64,000 nucleotides of DNA from contig CP126192.1 in assembly GCA_030272155.1 (NCBI GenBank), positions 8,280,501-8,344,500 on the forward strand, in the 5' to 3' direction. Positions 11,893-24,332 of this stretch are shown here, piece by piece. The stretch's first letter is position 1. Every line of letters begins with the position of its first letter. Origin of the DNA: Tetradesmus obliquus (Eukaryota > Chlorophyta > Chlorophyceae > Sphaeropleales > Scenedesmaceae). The notes under the pieces are model-generated. The model was not told where the DNA came from. It did no database searches and worked only from the letters and a program-made list of their open reading frames with translations. The position numbers were made by a program, and so were the translations under genes.

Positions 11893-14800
11893 TCAAAACT
11901 GGCACAATGCATCGGTCGCCACTGTTCTCTGTCCACTCTCGTGTTGCGGAAATCGTAGCGACCGCAGCGCCCTCCCCCGGCCCAGCCGGCTGGGTGTCCC
12001 ATGGCCAGGTGCTGCAGCCACATCACCTTCTGCATCCTCTGCATCCCATTTGCCAGGTGCTGCATCTGGGTCAACATGCACGCCCAGTAGCTCGGCACGT
12101 GTGTCGGACAGCGGCTGCAGTGCTGCGGCACGCACAGGCGTGTCGCAAAGGCTGCGTTGCACAGTCCGTGCATCGCCACCCTCTGGATTGCGATTCTCTT
12201 GTGCGCCCTGCGAACACCGTGACAGATTGTGGAGCAGCAGTCGGTCAATCATGTTCGCCAAAATGTTATACCAGCACAGCCAAGAGATATGCTTGAATGT
12301 GACAAAAATCAGCCCACAGAGGTGGAGATCTATGCAGGGTCAACCCAGCAACTGCCGGAGGTTGCTGATCAGAACAGTCAGACACTGCTGTATGGTATTT
12401 CTGCCGATGCTCACAATGTATATACACATGCACGGAGTGGAGCTGTTACTCACAAAGCCGGGCGAAGGCATGGATGCAACAGGGCTCATGGCAAGGGAGG
12501 GGCGCTCAGCCAGTGCAGCCCTGACTGCAGGGCTGTCCATCACCTGGCAGCAGCAGCAAGCAGCAGAGGTAAACATCAATAAGTTGCAAGCAGCATTCGT
12601 AGCACACCTGCAGCGATGGTGGGCACGGCAGCTGCCGGCAATGGCAGCAAAGTTTGACGGCTCACTTGCGACTGATAGATATGCCATGTCACACATCAGC
12701 GCACAACCAACTGCTTCGCCGGCGCTGCTGATCAAGACGCCATCAAAGGCGGCTCATCAGCCAGCATAAACAGATAACAGGCATGCATACCCCATGCCCT
12801 ACAGCCGCATTCACTGGCGCTGCCCACACCTCAAAGTCCTCCATGGGCCTTGCCCAGGGTGTGCCTGGAGTGCGGGCGCCTGGGTGCTGCCGCCCTGGCG
12901 TGATGGCTGCTGCGCCTGGCCCAGCTGGCGGCTTGCCGGGAGTCACGGCACCCCAGGCAGGCCCAGGGTGCTGCTGCTGCTGCTGCTGCTGCTGCTGGCT
13001 GTGACCTGCCGCGCGACAGGGACAAGGTTAGGAGTCATACACAGGGACAACAGCCGGGTGCTTTGCTTGCAGACATGTGATGGGGCGCACGGGGCATGGA
13101 AGCATACGCTTGCATGTATGCTGGCACGGCACAGCGGGAAGTTCAAGTCTACAAATGGACAAAGGCAAAGGATATTGACTCAGCAGGGTGACAGGGACAT
13201 AGAAATGGGGAGCGGAGCCAGGCATGGAGGTGGAACGGTCTTGTTACATGGAGGGCACTGAATCTGGTTTGCACCCACAACACGAAGGGCTGCACAGCAG
13301 CTGGCTAACACCACATATACACTAGCTTTGATCACACAGACAAGCCAGGTTTGTAATCCCTGAGTGCTTGCAACTATGAATCATGCACCAGTTTACCGGT
13401 TCAGCTTGACCTAAGGCAGGACATTGATGTCTCAGCTAGCAGCGGCCACACTGAAGCTTGACATAACACATGCAACGTCACCACAGTCCCGCACCTGGCG
13501 AGTTGGGTGCGCTGACGGGTTGCCCCGACCTGCTGCCATGCTCTGCCAGCCCAGCGCCTCCCAATGCTGCCTGTCCCAGCGGCACACGCTGCTGCTGCTG
13601 CTGGCCAGCATGTGAAGCAGCTGGGAGGTTCTCCTTCACTCGCAGCAAGCCAGTAGTGCTGTCACTGGCCTCATCAGGCAGCCGCTGCTGCACCCTGCTG
13701 CCACCCAGCCCTGCGCGCGCAAACCCACCACGAACGCCTGCTGCTGCTGCTGCTGCTGCTGCAGGGGCAGCAGCCACTGGCCGAGTGATAAACTCAGTGT
13801 CTTCACACAGGCCAAGGCCACCGCCAGCTGCAGCGCCTGCTGCTGCCAGCTTGTTGCCTACAAACTCCGTGTCTTCATACAGGCTCAGCCCGCCACCCCC
13901 TGCCGTGCCTGCTGCTGCTCCAACTGGCCGCGTGATGAACTGAGTGTCTTCACACAGCCCTAAGCCCCCACCAGCAGCTGCACCGCCCAACCCGCTTCTT
14001 CTTGATGCTGCTGCCCCACCCATGGGTCGCGTGATGAACTCAGTATCTTCACACAGGCCCAGACCACCGCCGTTGCTGCCTGCAGCGCCACCGCCAAACG
14101 CGCTGCTGCGGGCTGCTGTGTTGCCGCCGACTGGCCGTGTGATGAACTCTGTGTCCTCACACAGGCCAAGGCTGTTGCTGCTGCCACCGCCGCCGCCGCT
14201 GCCACCCAGCCCTCCACGGCCAGCTGCTGCTGCCGCGCCAACAGGGCAGGTGATGAACTCTGTGTCCTCGCACAGCCCCAGCCCGCCTCCAGCAGCTGCT
14301 GCAGCGCCTGCTGCTGCCAGCTTGCTGCCTACAAACTCGGTGTCTTCGTACAGCCCCATGCCCATGCCTGACATACCTCCACCAGCTGCCATGGACAGGC
14401 GGCTGGTGCCTGCGCGCCGATCACCCTGCGACAGTAGTAGGCATTTCCAGACAACAGCGAGTGAGCACAGGGACCACGAGATACGCAGAGCAAGATCTAT
14501 GCTGCAGAGTATTGCCAAGTTGCTGCTTATTCTCCACTGTGAGGTGGCTGAATCACAGATCCTGGCAGCAGCTATGTCACGAATATACCGCTCACCCTGC
14601 CATGCGCCATGCCCATCTGGCGCCCAGTCAGCGTCTGCTGGCCTGTCATGTCGCCAAACATGTCATTCATCGCGTCAAACGCTGCACGCGTGTTGATCGT
14701 CACCGTGGGCTCTGCGCCGCTGCTGCTGCCGCCGCTGCCGAGCACTCCACCTGGCTGCTGCATGCTGCCGCTGAAGCTGCTGCCATATCGCGCCCCGCCG

Positions 14801-17800
14801 CCAGCAGCAGCAGCATGCGGCCTGTTGCCCTGCTGTGAGAAGCCATGCATGGTGGTGGTGTCATCGCCACAGCCAAACATGCCGTTCATTGCATCCAGAG
14901 CTGCACGTGTGTTGATTGTTACTGTCGGCTCTGCAGAGCTGAAGCTGCCGCTGGACCCGCCTAGCCTCCTGCCGCCTGCTCTGCCGCCTGCTGCTGCACC
15001 ATAGCCTGCTGCGCTGCCAGCCCCTGCTGCATTTGCTAGGGCATCCCTGGGCAGCGTCATTGTAGCGCCATCACTGCCAAACATCTGGTTCATCGACTCC
15101 AGCGCTGCACGGGTGTTGACCGTAACTGTGAGCTCTGAACCATAAGCTGCTACTGCTGCTGCTGCTGACGAGCGGCCTCGCATGTTGACGGTGATGGTTG
15201 GCTCAGAGCCAAACACTGCCGCTGCGCTCTGGGCCTGCTGCTGTAGTTGCTGCTGGCGCAGCTGCTGCTGCCGCTGCTGTGCCTGCTGCTGCGCTTGCTG
15301 CACACGCTGCTCTGCCTTCTGCGCTGCAGCCACAGAGTTCTCGTCATCGCTATCATCCGCACGCACTGCCAGCACAGGTTTGGTTGAAGGCTTCAGTGCC
15401 TGCCTGGGCGGTGCTGCTGATCTCTGCTGCTGCTGCTGCTGCTGCTGGTGAGCCCGCTGCTGCTGCTGCTGCTGCTGAGCCAGCTGCTGGCACCGCTGCG
15501 CTTCCTGCTGTTGCTCTTCCTGCAACCGTTGCTGGCTCGCCTGCTGCTCCTGCTGCTGCCTTCGCTGCTCTCTTGCTGCACGCCATGCTGCAGCCCTGAC
15601 TTCTTCAAAGCTCTGCTCAGCACCGTCTGGGCCAACTAGCAATGACTCATAATAGCCATGCGGCCCCACACCAGCAGCTGCTGCTGCTGGCACTGCTGCA
15701 TTCCTGCTGCTGGTGCTTCTGCTGCTGGTCCGTGCTGCAGCTGGTGCAGCAGCTTGTTGGACTGGCTGCTGTGGCTGCTGCACCTGGTGCTGTGGCTGCT
15801 GCGGCTTGCTGGGCTGAGCTGCAGCAGCAGTAGCAGAGCTGTGCAGCCCAAGGGAGCTGAAGGCTGCTGCTGCTGCTGCTGGCACTGCTGCTGCTGCGGG
15901 TGTTGCATCCAGCTGCTGCCTGATGCTTGCCTGCTGCTGCTGCTGCTGCTGCTGCAGTGGCTCATCAGGTTCTGCCAGGTCATCATCTTCACACACCTCC
16001 AGCCTTGCAGCTACAGGCGCCGTGAACATGCCCTGCTGCTGCAGCTTGGTGCCTGCCAGCTGCCCCGTCTTGGCCGTGTTTTCCTTCCTGCTGACAGCAT
16101 ATGCAGGCAGGTGGGTGGCCTGGCTTGGCCCTGCTGCTGCAGGGAATGCTGTGGGGTTGGGCCCAGAGCCAGATGGCCCAAACTCCTCATCTACTAGTAT
16201 GTCAAAGAGCTTGGCACCATTTGCTGGCGCTGCTCCAGCTGCTGCAGGTGGCAGCTGCTGCTGTGGTGCTGCTGCAGGCACCGCAGCTGGTGCAGCTGCA
16301 CTGCCCAAGCCGCCCCACAGGCCTGCTGGCCTGTTGCTGCTGCTGCTGCCGGCGCCGCCTGCACCGCGTGAAGCTGCCCTGACGCCTGCTGCTACTGAGG
16401 ATGGCTGTGGCGGCAGCCTGGCCTGCGGCTGCCTGGCAGCTCTGATAGGCCTGCCATTCTCGTCTAGCTGCAGAGCATCTACTGCAGACAGCACAGGTGC
16501 CAATGTGGCCCTGGCAGGGTGTGCTGCTTCTGCTGCTGCTGTGTCCATGCCCAGTGCAGCCTCTGCTGTCTGGCGCTGAATACGCTTGGCCTGTGAATGC
16601 AAACACAGTGCAGAGGACCGGGGCGATGCGGCAAGTCAAGCGCCAGATTCTAAAAGAGCGGCGCCTCACCAGCACGCTTTTGTGACTTGCGCTGATGTGC
16701 ATAATTACGCTGCGCCTCACCAGAGCATTGTTAACAGGGTGACAGACAGAAACATTGCACAATGAGCCCACTACAAGCAGACATCATACCTTGGTGCTGG
16801 CGCTGCTGCAATGCTCTTGACTTGAGCGATGCATAGGTGCTGGCAAAAAGACCATGTACACTCCTTACCATGCGCTGCTGGAAAGCCGCCAGCTTCTGCT
16901 TCAGCCTCTCCGTAGGCTTGGCAAGCCTGCAGGGTGGGGCAGCACCAGCAGCAGCAACCGCGGCACGCAGCAGTGAAGAACGTTGTTGCAACCATCAGTT
17001 CCACAGCTATGACGCTACCTTGGTATGCACTCTGCGCGAGGCATTAGTCAAACCTCAGCAGCCATGCCAGCAGCAGTCATCTCTATGCACACACACAGCT
17101 CACATACACAGCAAACATGGCTCACAAAGAAACAGATAGCATTGTTTGCTGGCCTTCCTCACTGCGAGCTGCAACCGTGGCAGGCCCTGCACCGTTCCAC
17201 ACAGCTGCCACATCATGCACGTCACTGCGTCTCACCTGTTGATGCCATCCTGGTACACCAGCTCTGCCTGCTGGAAGTTGCCCTTGAGCTCCAGGTATGT
17301 GGCATACGCCTCATACAGCAGTGCATGATCGCGCCCGATGTCACGCTCCGCCAGGTGCAGGAACACATCGCTGGGGTCGGGCAGGCAGTCAGCCTGCAGG
17401 ACAGGGCACACAAATGGATGATTGCTACATAACAAGGATTTGTGCGCACAGCAGCAGCTTTAGCATCACTGGCAGCAGTTGCAGGCACAGCGTTAGGATT
17501 GCTGCCATTGTCCTGCCTGTAGGCAAAGGGCTGCTCCTGCTGCCACTGCTGCTGGCAAGCACTCTACCAGCACACCGCAATTTGGCGCAACATGTGCAGC
17601 ATGCGTAGCAGCTGCTGCTTGATACTCACGTACTGCACCCAGATGCGCAGCAGCCGCACGTCGTTGTTGTAGCGGTTTGTGCCGCTGAGGCTGCGTGTTG
17701 CTGCCTCCAGCACCTGCTGCAGCTCTGCCTTGCTGCCATTGGCTGCAAATTGCTCCTGCACCCACTTGATATACCTGCGCAACATGATAGAATGATAGAA

Positions 17801-18263
17801 GAGAAAATGATTAAAGTTTGTGGTAGCACCTTGAAAGTGCCCGATGCTGCTGCTGTTGCTGTGTCACCAGTGGCCGTTCTGTGCAGGGTGCTAGCAGCGC
17901 TGAGAGTGCTAATGCTCTTGCACCGCTCCATAACCCAGCAGTTACTCACTTCATCCATGCTGGGAGTGGGTCTTGTGAAGCTGCAATTGTCTCCAGGAAA
18001 GACCTGACGTTGCCAAAGCAGTAGCCAAGAAGCAGAAGGTGAGCATGTCAAGCAGAGGCCAACACAATGTTGCAGCGCAGGTTGCTTGCATGCATAGGCA
18101 TCTGAAATAGAGATACTGGCCTAAACTCTTACTTCTTAGCCTTCTCGACCTCATTGCTGCGCTTGGAAACGGACAAAGGCGTCGACAGAGCAGCAGCTGA
18201 GCGGCCTTGCTTCACAGGCACATAGTTCTCCTTGGTGTCCTCCCAGTCCACGGATGGATCCAT
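11893..18263 (-). CDS. MAD3: BUBR1/MAD3-like spindle assembly checkpoint protein without a kinase domain, 1,363 aa
   Basis: Ten exons close in frame: 18263-18133, 18003-17950, 17774-17630, 17393-17236, 16926-16869, 16590-14596, 14425-13495, 13005-12791, 12543-12454, 12207-11893. The N-terminus has the family KEN box (WEDTKENYVPVKQGR, residues ~7-21) and a Mad3/BUB1 region I TPR block (DPLPAWMKYIKWVQEQF; LLYEAYATYLELKGNFQQAE). A second KEN (SRKENT, ~351) follows an ABBA-like FDILVDEE. A GLEBS-like BUB3-binding motif (SFEEVRAAAWRA) sits at ~509. Next come four copies of a TVTINTRAALDAMNDMF-type motif and seven copies of a C/Y-EDTEF motif, with a third KEN (RVKENLP) in exon 7. No kinase motifs follow. 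MAD3/BUBR1 is known to inhibit APC/C-CDC20 as part of the mitotic checkpoint complex with BUB3 and MAD2. The poly-Gln and poly-Ala linkers are CAG-encoded. Family assignment is strong; the two repeat expansions are unusual. Confidence 0.88.
13790..14365 (-). repeat. Seven in-frame copies of a C/Y-EDTEF motif in the MAD3-like gene
   Basis: Within exon 7, a block encoding LGLCEDTEFITRPVG or the variant LYEDTEFVGSK recurs seven times. The blocks are about 70-110 bases apart, separated by Ala/Gly-rich linkers. The core is strongly conserved while the linkers vary, so the motif itself appears to be under constraint. One copy reads EDTQF and one reads FITCPVG. Confidence 0.85.
14640..15225 (-). repeat. 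Four copies of a Mad3/BUB1 region II-like motif
   Basis: Exon 6 encodes EPTITVNMRGRSS (truncated), SELTVTVNTRAALESMNQMF, AEPTVTINTRAALDAMNGMF and AEPTVTINTRAAFDAMNDMF in tandem, separated by Gly/Ser/Ala-rich linkers. From memory, related proteins carry one TxxTxxAxxxxxxMF-like segment after the GLEBS motif. That comparison is recollection, not a search result. Confidence 0.75.
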
Positions 18264-19233
18264 ATCAGCAGGTAGGTTGATACACGGCAGCTGATTCCAC
18301 ACAAGGGGCGTGATTCTCAGTGCCGAGTAAACATGGATGAACGGTCCGGTGATGAGGAGCACTGTGGTGGGCGAACAGTGTAATTTGCTGTGTTCTTAAC
18401 GATCAGCGGTTAAGTAAGAACTTGATCTTGTTCCTTGGCTCGTAAGTCTCAAGCATGACCTGCAGTTCAAATCATGTAACAGTGTTACGGTGGACTGGGG
18501 TGTATTCGACCACCAACGCCAGCAACAAACACCAAAGCTGGTTCAGGAAGATATCATTCCATTCCATCCAGGTTATCGCTCTGGTGTTTGAAGCACATCC
18601 TGCCATCATAGGGTGCTGCAACTGCTGCTGCTGCCGCTGCCACCTTGCAGTAAGGTAAAGCCAGAGACGCATCAGCATGAATATTGACTGATGTAGCATC
18701 CCCAACCATGACAGCTAGACAGCCATCATCTAATAAACATGCTGCCGCAGCAATGTCTGCGGCGGCCGCATACCACAGCAGCGGTACAGCTGTCAACACA
18801 GGCACTACATTGAAGCTCCAGCTGCTTATACAACAACAATGATTTCATTGGATGCGTATACGGTTCCTCCAGTGCGACAACATGTCTGCTTAGTGACGTT
18901 AGCCCTCCAGCAATACAATTGCGTGACGCGTCTGCGGCTGTGGAGGCCCTCCACTGGAGGGGCACCAACTGCTGAGCTGGCTGAGTTGTGACGGAAATAT
19001 ATCACCCCTTTTTACCTGAAGGCATAGTACCGTCAACAACGGTGCAGTGTTAGAGCAGACATAGCTGACATCTCCACATCAACATGACAAGACAGCCTCA
19101 CAAACTAGGGTTGTTCGCGTTGCTGGGGTTTGCTTGTTTGTGAGGAGTTGCAGGATTTTGAAAGATTGACACATTTATATGGTAATTATTGAATTTTTAA
19201 AGCATTTGTGACAGGAAAGCAATAGGCGCTGCG
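18264..19233. promoter_or_regulatory. Divergent intergenic region, probable bidirectional promoter
   Basis: This 970-base stretch separates the 5' ends of the MAD3-like gene (minus) and the WD40 gene (plus). It should contain both promoters and both 5' UTRs. The last 150 bases before the WD40 ATG are AT-rich (19160-19200), unlike the surrounding DNA. I could not assign specific elements. Confidence 0.45.
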
Positions 19234-22200
19234 ATGGCTGCGAGTAGTCATCGTAGTGCACTTGCCATCGAAAGGTTGTACCATGCACCAAGTCAGGACT
19301 TCTCGTGGGAAGACTCTTTCATTTTTAGCTCCGATAATGTTCCAACCTTGACATGCGGTGCTGTAGACAGGGAACATGGCCACCTGTACCTGGGTCAAAG
19401 CAGTGGTGGGGTTGTACTGCTGTCCCTCCAGGATCTTGGCACTCACAAGCCACGCCTGTTAGGGTCCCATGGAGGCAGGGTCACCGGCATGTGTGTCTAC
19501 CCAGCCACACCTGTGCTGTTGGCCAGCTGCTCAGCTGACACAACGCTCAAGCTGTGGACACACGAGCCGAAGTCCCTGCACAGCACCAAGCCGCTGCTGC
19601 AGACGCTGTATGGCCACACAGCAGCAGTGACGTGTGTGGCAGCTGTGCATAGCTTCCTGGTATCTGGCGGAGCAGATGGTGCAGTGCTACTATGGAAGCC
19701 TGCAGACAGCGGGTTGCTGGCCATCCCGCAGTTTCAGCTTGTGGTGGGTGGCAGAATCAGCAAGGGGCCTCCTGCAAGCAAGCAACCAGTTTATTGATCG
19801 CACTTGAGCAGCATGCGACCAGCTCGATATCAGCATATGGCAGACATGACTGCAGCTCATAGTTCAGCAAACTGATGCACGGGCTGTGCATGCATCACGG
19901 TTGCTTTTGGTGCTGCCTTTCCTGCAGGCGAAGCTGTTCAGCTCAGAGCACTGGGTGCTGTCACTCAGCTGCCGCCTGCAGCCCTCTGAAGCTGGTGCAG
20001 CCCAAGGCATCTTTGTGGCAGTGGCCAACCAGCCGCTGCTGCGCCTGCAGCTGGACAAGTGGGCAGTGCAGCAAGCAGGCAGAGCAGGCAGGTGAGCAGG
20101 GGTTCGGCTGTGTGTGTAGCTGAGCATCATATAAATCTGACAGCAATTGCCTCGGCTACCTGTTGACAGGGACAGCTGGCAGGTGTCCATATATCTGTAA
20201 CGCGCCCCATCCTGAGCTTCTGCTGACATGTGCTGCCTTATGCCTTGCTCTGTGGCCCTGCAGCAGTTCGCAGCTAGTACAGAGCTGCTGCCAGGCGCAG
20301 TTCTTCGCGCAGTCCAACACAGGCGACTTCATACCTCGCCCTGCCAAGCGCTGCACAGAGCACAGTGACCAGCCAGCAGCAGCATCTGCAACAGGCGCAA
20401 CAGCCATCCACAGCCTGCTAAAGAGTCAAAGCAGCAAAAGCAGCAGGAGCAACAGGCAGCCAGTCAGCTTTGCCCTGCGCTCCAACTCACCCGGCAGCAG
20501 CATGAAGCCAGCATCCCAGCTGCCGCAGAGCACAGACAGTGCTGCTGCAGCTGCACAAGACCTCAGCGTGTTTGCTGTGCAGTTTGTGGCCATGGAGCTT
20601 GCTGTGCTGACGCTGGCTTACGATGGCTGCTGCCGGCTGCACTCAGCAGTTGACGGCGGCCTGCGCTGCTGCTGGCGCAGCCCCACTGGCAGCAGGTTCA
20701 CAGCCATGGGCTGCACAGAGCATGACACCAGGAGCGAGGTGAATAGAGTGCTGCAATGATGTGTTCTTCCAGCAGCTGGTGTAGGCAGCAATTCGATGCC
20801 GCACTGCTTAGTTCACAATTGATGCTGCGCAGATGACGAGTATACTGTGCCTGGCACAGCAGGCTGCTGCAGCAGCCAGCAGCAGTTTGCACAAAACATG
20901 GCATCCACTGGCAGTCCTAAAGGCATGTTCTTGTTGTTGAATGAGCCTGGGTGTTGCTTCCTGCAGGTGCTGCTCGGTGACGAGCGTGGCATGCTGCATG
21001 TGTACAGCTTGGCCGGCCAGCAGCTGCTCGCCACTAAGCAGCTTGCACACTGCAGGCTGGAGGCTATCATCGTGTGCAGCTCTAGAACTATGGGCAGAAG
21101 CAGGAGCACAAACAGCAGCAGCAGTGGTGTAAGCAGTGGCGCTGGCAGCAGCAGCACTCAGTTCGCGGTGCTGACAGCAGCAGGACTTGCGCTGTGGCAG
21201 CTGCGCAGGGGCTTGAGCCATGGGATATTGCCTGGCGGCCACTCAGCAGCTGTGCTGGCGGTGCAGGTCTGCAGGGCCAATGTGCAGGTGGGCTGCTGCT
21301 TGTGTCGCTGGTGTTGCAGCCAGCATGTGACAGCGCTGCGGGATGACTGGAACTGTTTGGCAGCCTTGCACTGTGCTGAATGGCTGCATGCTGTCTCAAA
21401 GTGTGTGGGAAAGTTAAGCTTTCAAAGTGAGATGTGCCTCCTGTTCATGCTCCTGCCCTGTGTGCAGATAGCGCTGCCACCTCTTGTGGCAGCACCAGAT
21501 GAATCTGCCAACTCTGCTGCAGCAGCAGCAATAAACACCAACAGCACCACTCCTGACCTTGCTGGTGGTGGCGGCAGCAGTGATGTCAGCAGCCCTGCCT
21601 GCATGATGCTTGTCAGCGGTGGCCTGGACAACAGAGTGCTGCAGTGGGACCTTGCTGGCGGCCCCAGTGTGCTGGCCAGCCTTGATGTGGGCCAGGTCGG
21701 CTCAGAGCTCAGCGCAGTGACGTATCTGCAAGGCTGGTCCATACTCGCAACAGGTGCGCTGTGCACTGCCGCGTAGCTGAATCATTGTGCATGTCATGAC
21801 CGGTCAGGGCAGCAGCGGGCAGGTTGTATCCAACAGCGCAGGTGCACATGCACCTGGGAGCGCAGTGCACTTGTTCTGCAGCCAGACAGCTCTGCCTGAT
21901 GCATGCTGTTACACAAGCAAGTCCCATTTAAACAGTTTGAGCTGTGTTTTGCAGGACATGATGGTGGCCAGGTTGTGCTGTGGCGGCTGGACACCTCCTC
22001 GCACCTGCTGCTAGGCCCCAGCCACGCCAACGCAGTGTGCTGCTTAGCGCCTGCACTGACAGCCAAGGGCGATGAGCTGCTGCTGTCAGGCAGCTATGAC
22101 GGCTGCGTAAGTTTGTGGGAGCCGCGGCGCCTGAGGGGCGTGAAGCCACACCTACTGGCGAGGTGGGCAGGCTGTGCTGAGAGTGTGAGGCTACGAGGCT

Positions 22201-24152
22201 GCTGCATGGTGCTGTATGAATTGTTCACTATGTATAGAGGCTGCAACCCCAAGGCACTGCCTACACGCTTCGTAACCTTCTGCTGACGGGTTTTATTGGC
22301 ATACAAGTTGTGGGCAAGTGTGCCCTCATGAGGTGGCTACTGGGACGGGGTTCTGTGCCTGCTGCAGGTTCCAAGCCTGCGGCTTGACCCCAGCTGCATT
22401 GCTGGAAGCCTGCAACCTGGCGCGCCTGTCAAGTGCAGCAGCTGGCGGAGCCTCTGCTGGCCCAGGCAACAGCGCTGCGGATGCCGCCGCTGCTGCCGCT
22501 GCTGCTGCCAGGCGGCGCAAAGCCACCATGTCTGCAGGCAGGGCGATGAGTGCAGCAGGTGCAGCTGCAGCGGCTAGTCGCAGCTGCAGCCCATCAATGC
22601 CTGGCTCGCCTGGACCTGGGCCAGTGAAGCAGCGGATGTTGGGGACGCAGCGCTTGGCAGACATCGGCAGCAGCAGCAGCAGCAGCTACAGCTTGAGCGG
22701 CGTTACTGCTCAAGTGGGGCAGCTTGGATCAGGTTGCAGCAGCTCTGCTGGTGGCAGCAGCTGGTCGCCCAAGGCTGTGCTGTACAGCCAACAGCAGCAG
22801 GCAGAGGTCTATAGTGCTAAAGGTGCTGCTGGCGAAGGCAGGAGGGGCCTGACGACTGTTCTGTCTGGGCGCCGGGCGGGGCAGCTGCAACCGACTGTGC
22901 CACCACTGCAGCTCAGGCCAGCAGTGTTTGATGTCAGCGGGAGCAGCAGCAGCAGCAGACCTGGATCGCCGGCAGCAGCAGCAGCCAACCGTGCAGCAGG
23001 TTCAGGGCTGCTACAGAACAACTGGGGTGGTGGAGCAGCAACAGCAGCGGATGTCTTGGGTGACGCTTGCGATAGTGAAGCTGAGCTGCCGGAGGTGCTG
23101 GCTGTGCTGTTTGACAGCAGTAAGCAGCTGGTGGTGACTGCAGGCAACAGTGGCGTCATCAGGGTGAGTTGTTGTAGATGTCTGGCAGCTGCTATGTGGG
23201 CTGCATGCACACCCACTCACATTGCGGATTTATGCGCGCCAACACTCGATGCATTGAGATGCGCATGCAACACAACTGCGTATGCTGCGATGGCAACGCA
23301 GTATGCAAGTGCTTGTGCAGAAGGCTCAACACCAGTTGCTTGTGTTGCTGGCTGCAAAGCAGCCCGCTAGCTGCCTTCCTTCCTTCTCTGGTGCTCCTCT
23401 CTGCATGCTTGCCGCCTCCTGCTAGCTCTTGCCAAACACGCGCCGCTGCACCGCATGTGCATGTGCAGGTTTGGTCTGGCAGCTGTGCAGGGGAGCTGCT
23501 GGGGCAGCACGTAGGCCACACAGGCCCGATCAACTGCCTCACACTGGATGGCAACTTTTTGTTCAGCGGCAGCTGTGACAAGACCATCCGCATGTGGGAT
23601 GTGCTGCCACCACACTTTGCTGCTGCCAGCAGCGCCAGGGCCAGCAGCAGCAGCGGCACGACGCCGCGGCAGCAGCATTCTGCAGCAGGTGCTGTGGCAT
23701 CAGCTACTCAAGTAAGCTGGGCTGACACTTGCACAGGAAATGGCAGTACTCATGGTGTGAGGCATGCAGGATCAATAGGCAGTGCAGCTGGCGGCGCTCC
23801 ACGCCTGCCTGCACCAGGTGGTGTGCCCAGCAGCAGAGCCTTCCAGGTGTTGCATGGCCACACAGCAGCAGTAACAGGGCTCGAGGTAGTGCAGGGCAAT
23901 GGAGTGCTGGTGTCATGCGGCAGGGATGGCCGGCTGCTGCAGTGGGATTACGCGACTGGGCAGCTGCTGGCAAAGCAGCAGCTGCAGGGGCAGGAGCTGC
24001 TGTGCTTGGCGGTGCGGCAGGACAGCAGGCAGGTGTATGTGGGCAGCAGTACTGCGCAGCTGCTGAGCTTCCAGGTGGTTGACAGGCAGCAGTGTGATGC
24101 AGCTGAGCAGTCAGGTGCTGATGAGGCTGTGCACGCCCCAAGTATGGTGTGA
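19234..24152 (+). CDS. WD40-repeat protein with probably two propellers, 1,140 aa
   Basis: Eight exons close in frame: 19234-19743, 19928-20091, 20264-20738, 20967-21266, 21468-21753, 21955-22162, 22368-23163, 23469-24152. The ATG gives MAASSHRSALAIERLYHA. The end of exon 1 could also be 19740. WD40 blades are visible throughout: LLASCSADTTLKLWTHE, FLVSGGADGAVLLWKP, MLVSGGLDNRVLQWDL, GHDGGQVVLWRLD, LLLSGSYDGCVSLWEP, LVVTAGNSGVIRVWSG, FLFSGSCDKTIRMWDV and VLVSCGRDGRLLQWDY. Exon 7 encodes a long Ser/Ala-rich disordered insert between the two blade clusters. WD40 proteins are scaffolds. No catalytic domain is attached, so I do not assign a pathway. The stop is followed within six bases by a TGTAA, and other polyadenylation signals may lie downstream. 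Confidence 0.85.
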
Positions 24153-24332
24153 CCCTTTGTAAATTCTTACATGTCTGGCGACAGCAATTAGGGGCCTGTA
24201 CGCTGTCCATGGTCTTGCAAGCATGTATTGCCCTGCTTGACATGCTTGTCCAGGGTTTGCACAACAGCAAGCATTGGCCGTGGTGGCAAATGGTAGCAAC
24301 AGTTGCCTGCTAAAGGTTTCCACAGATCAATG

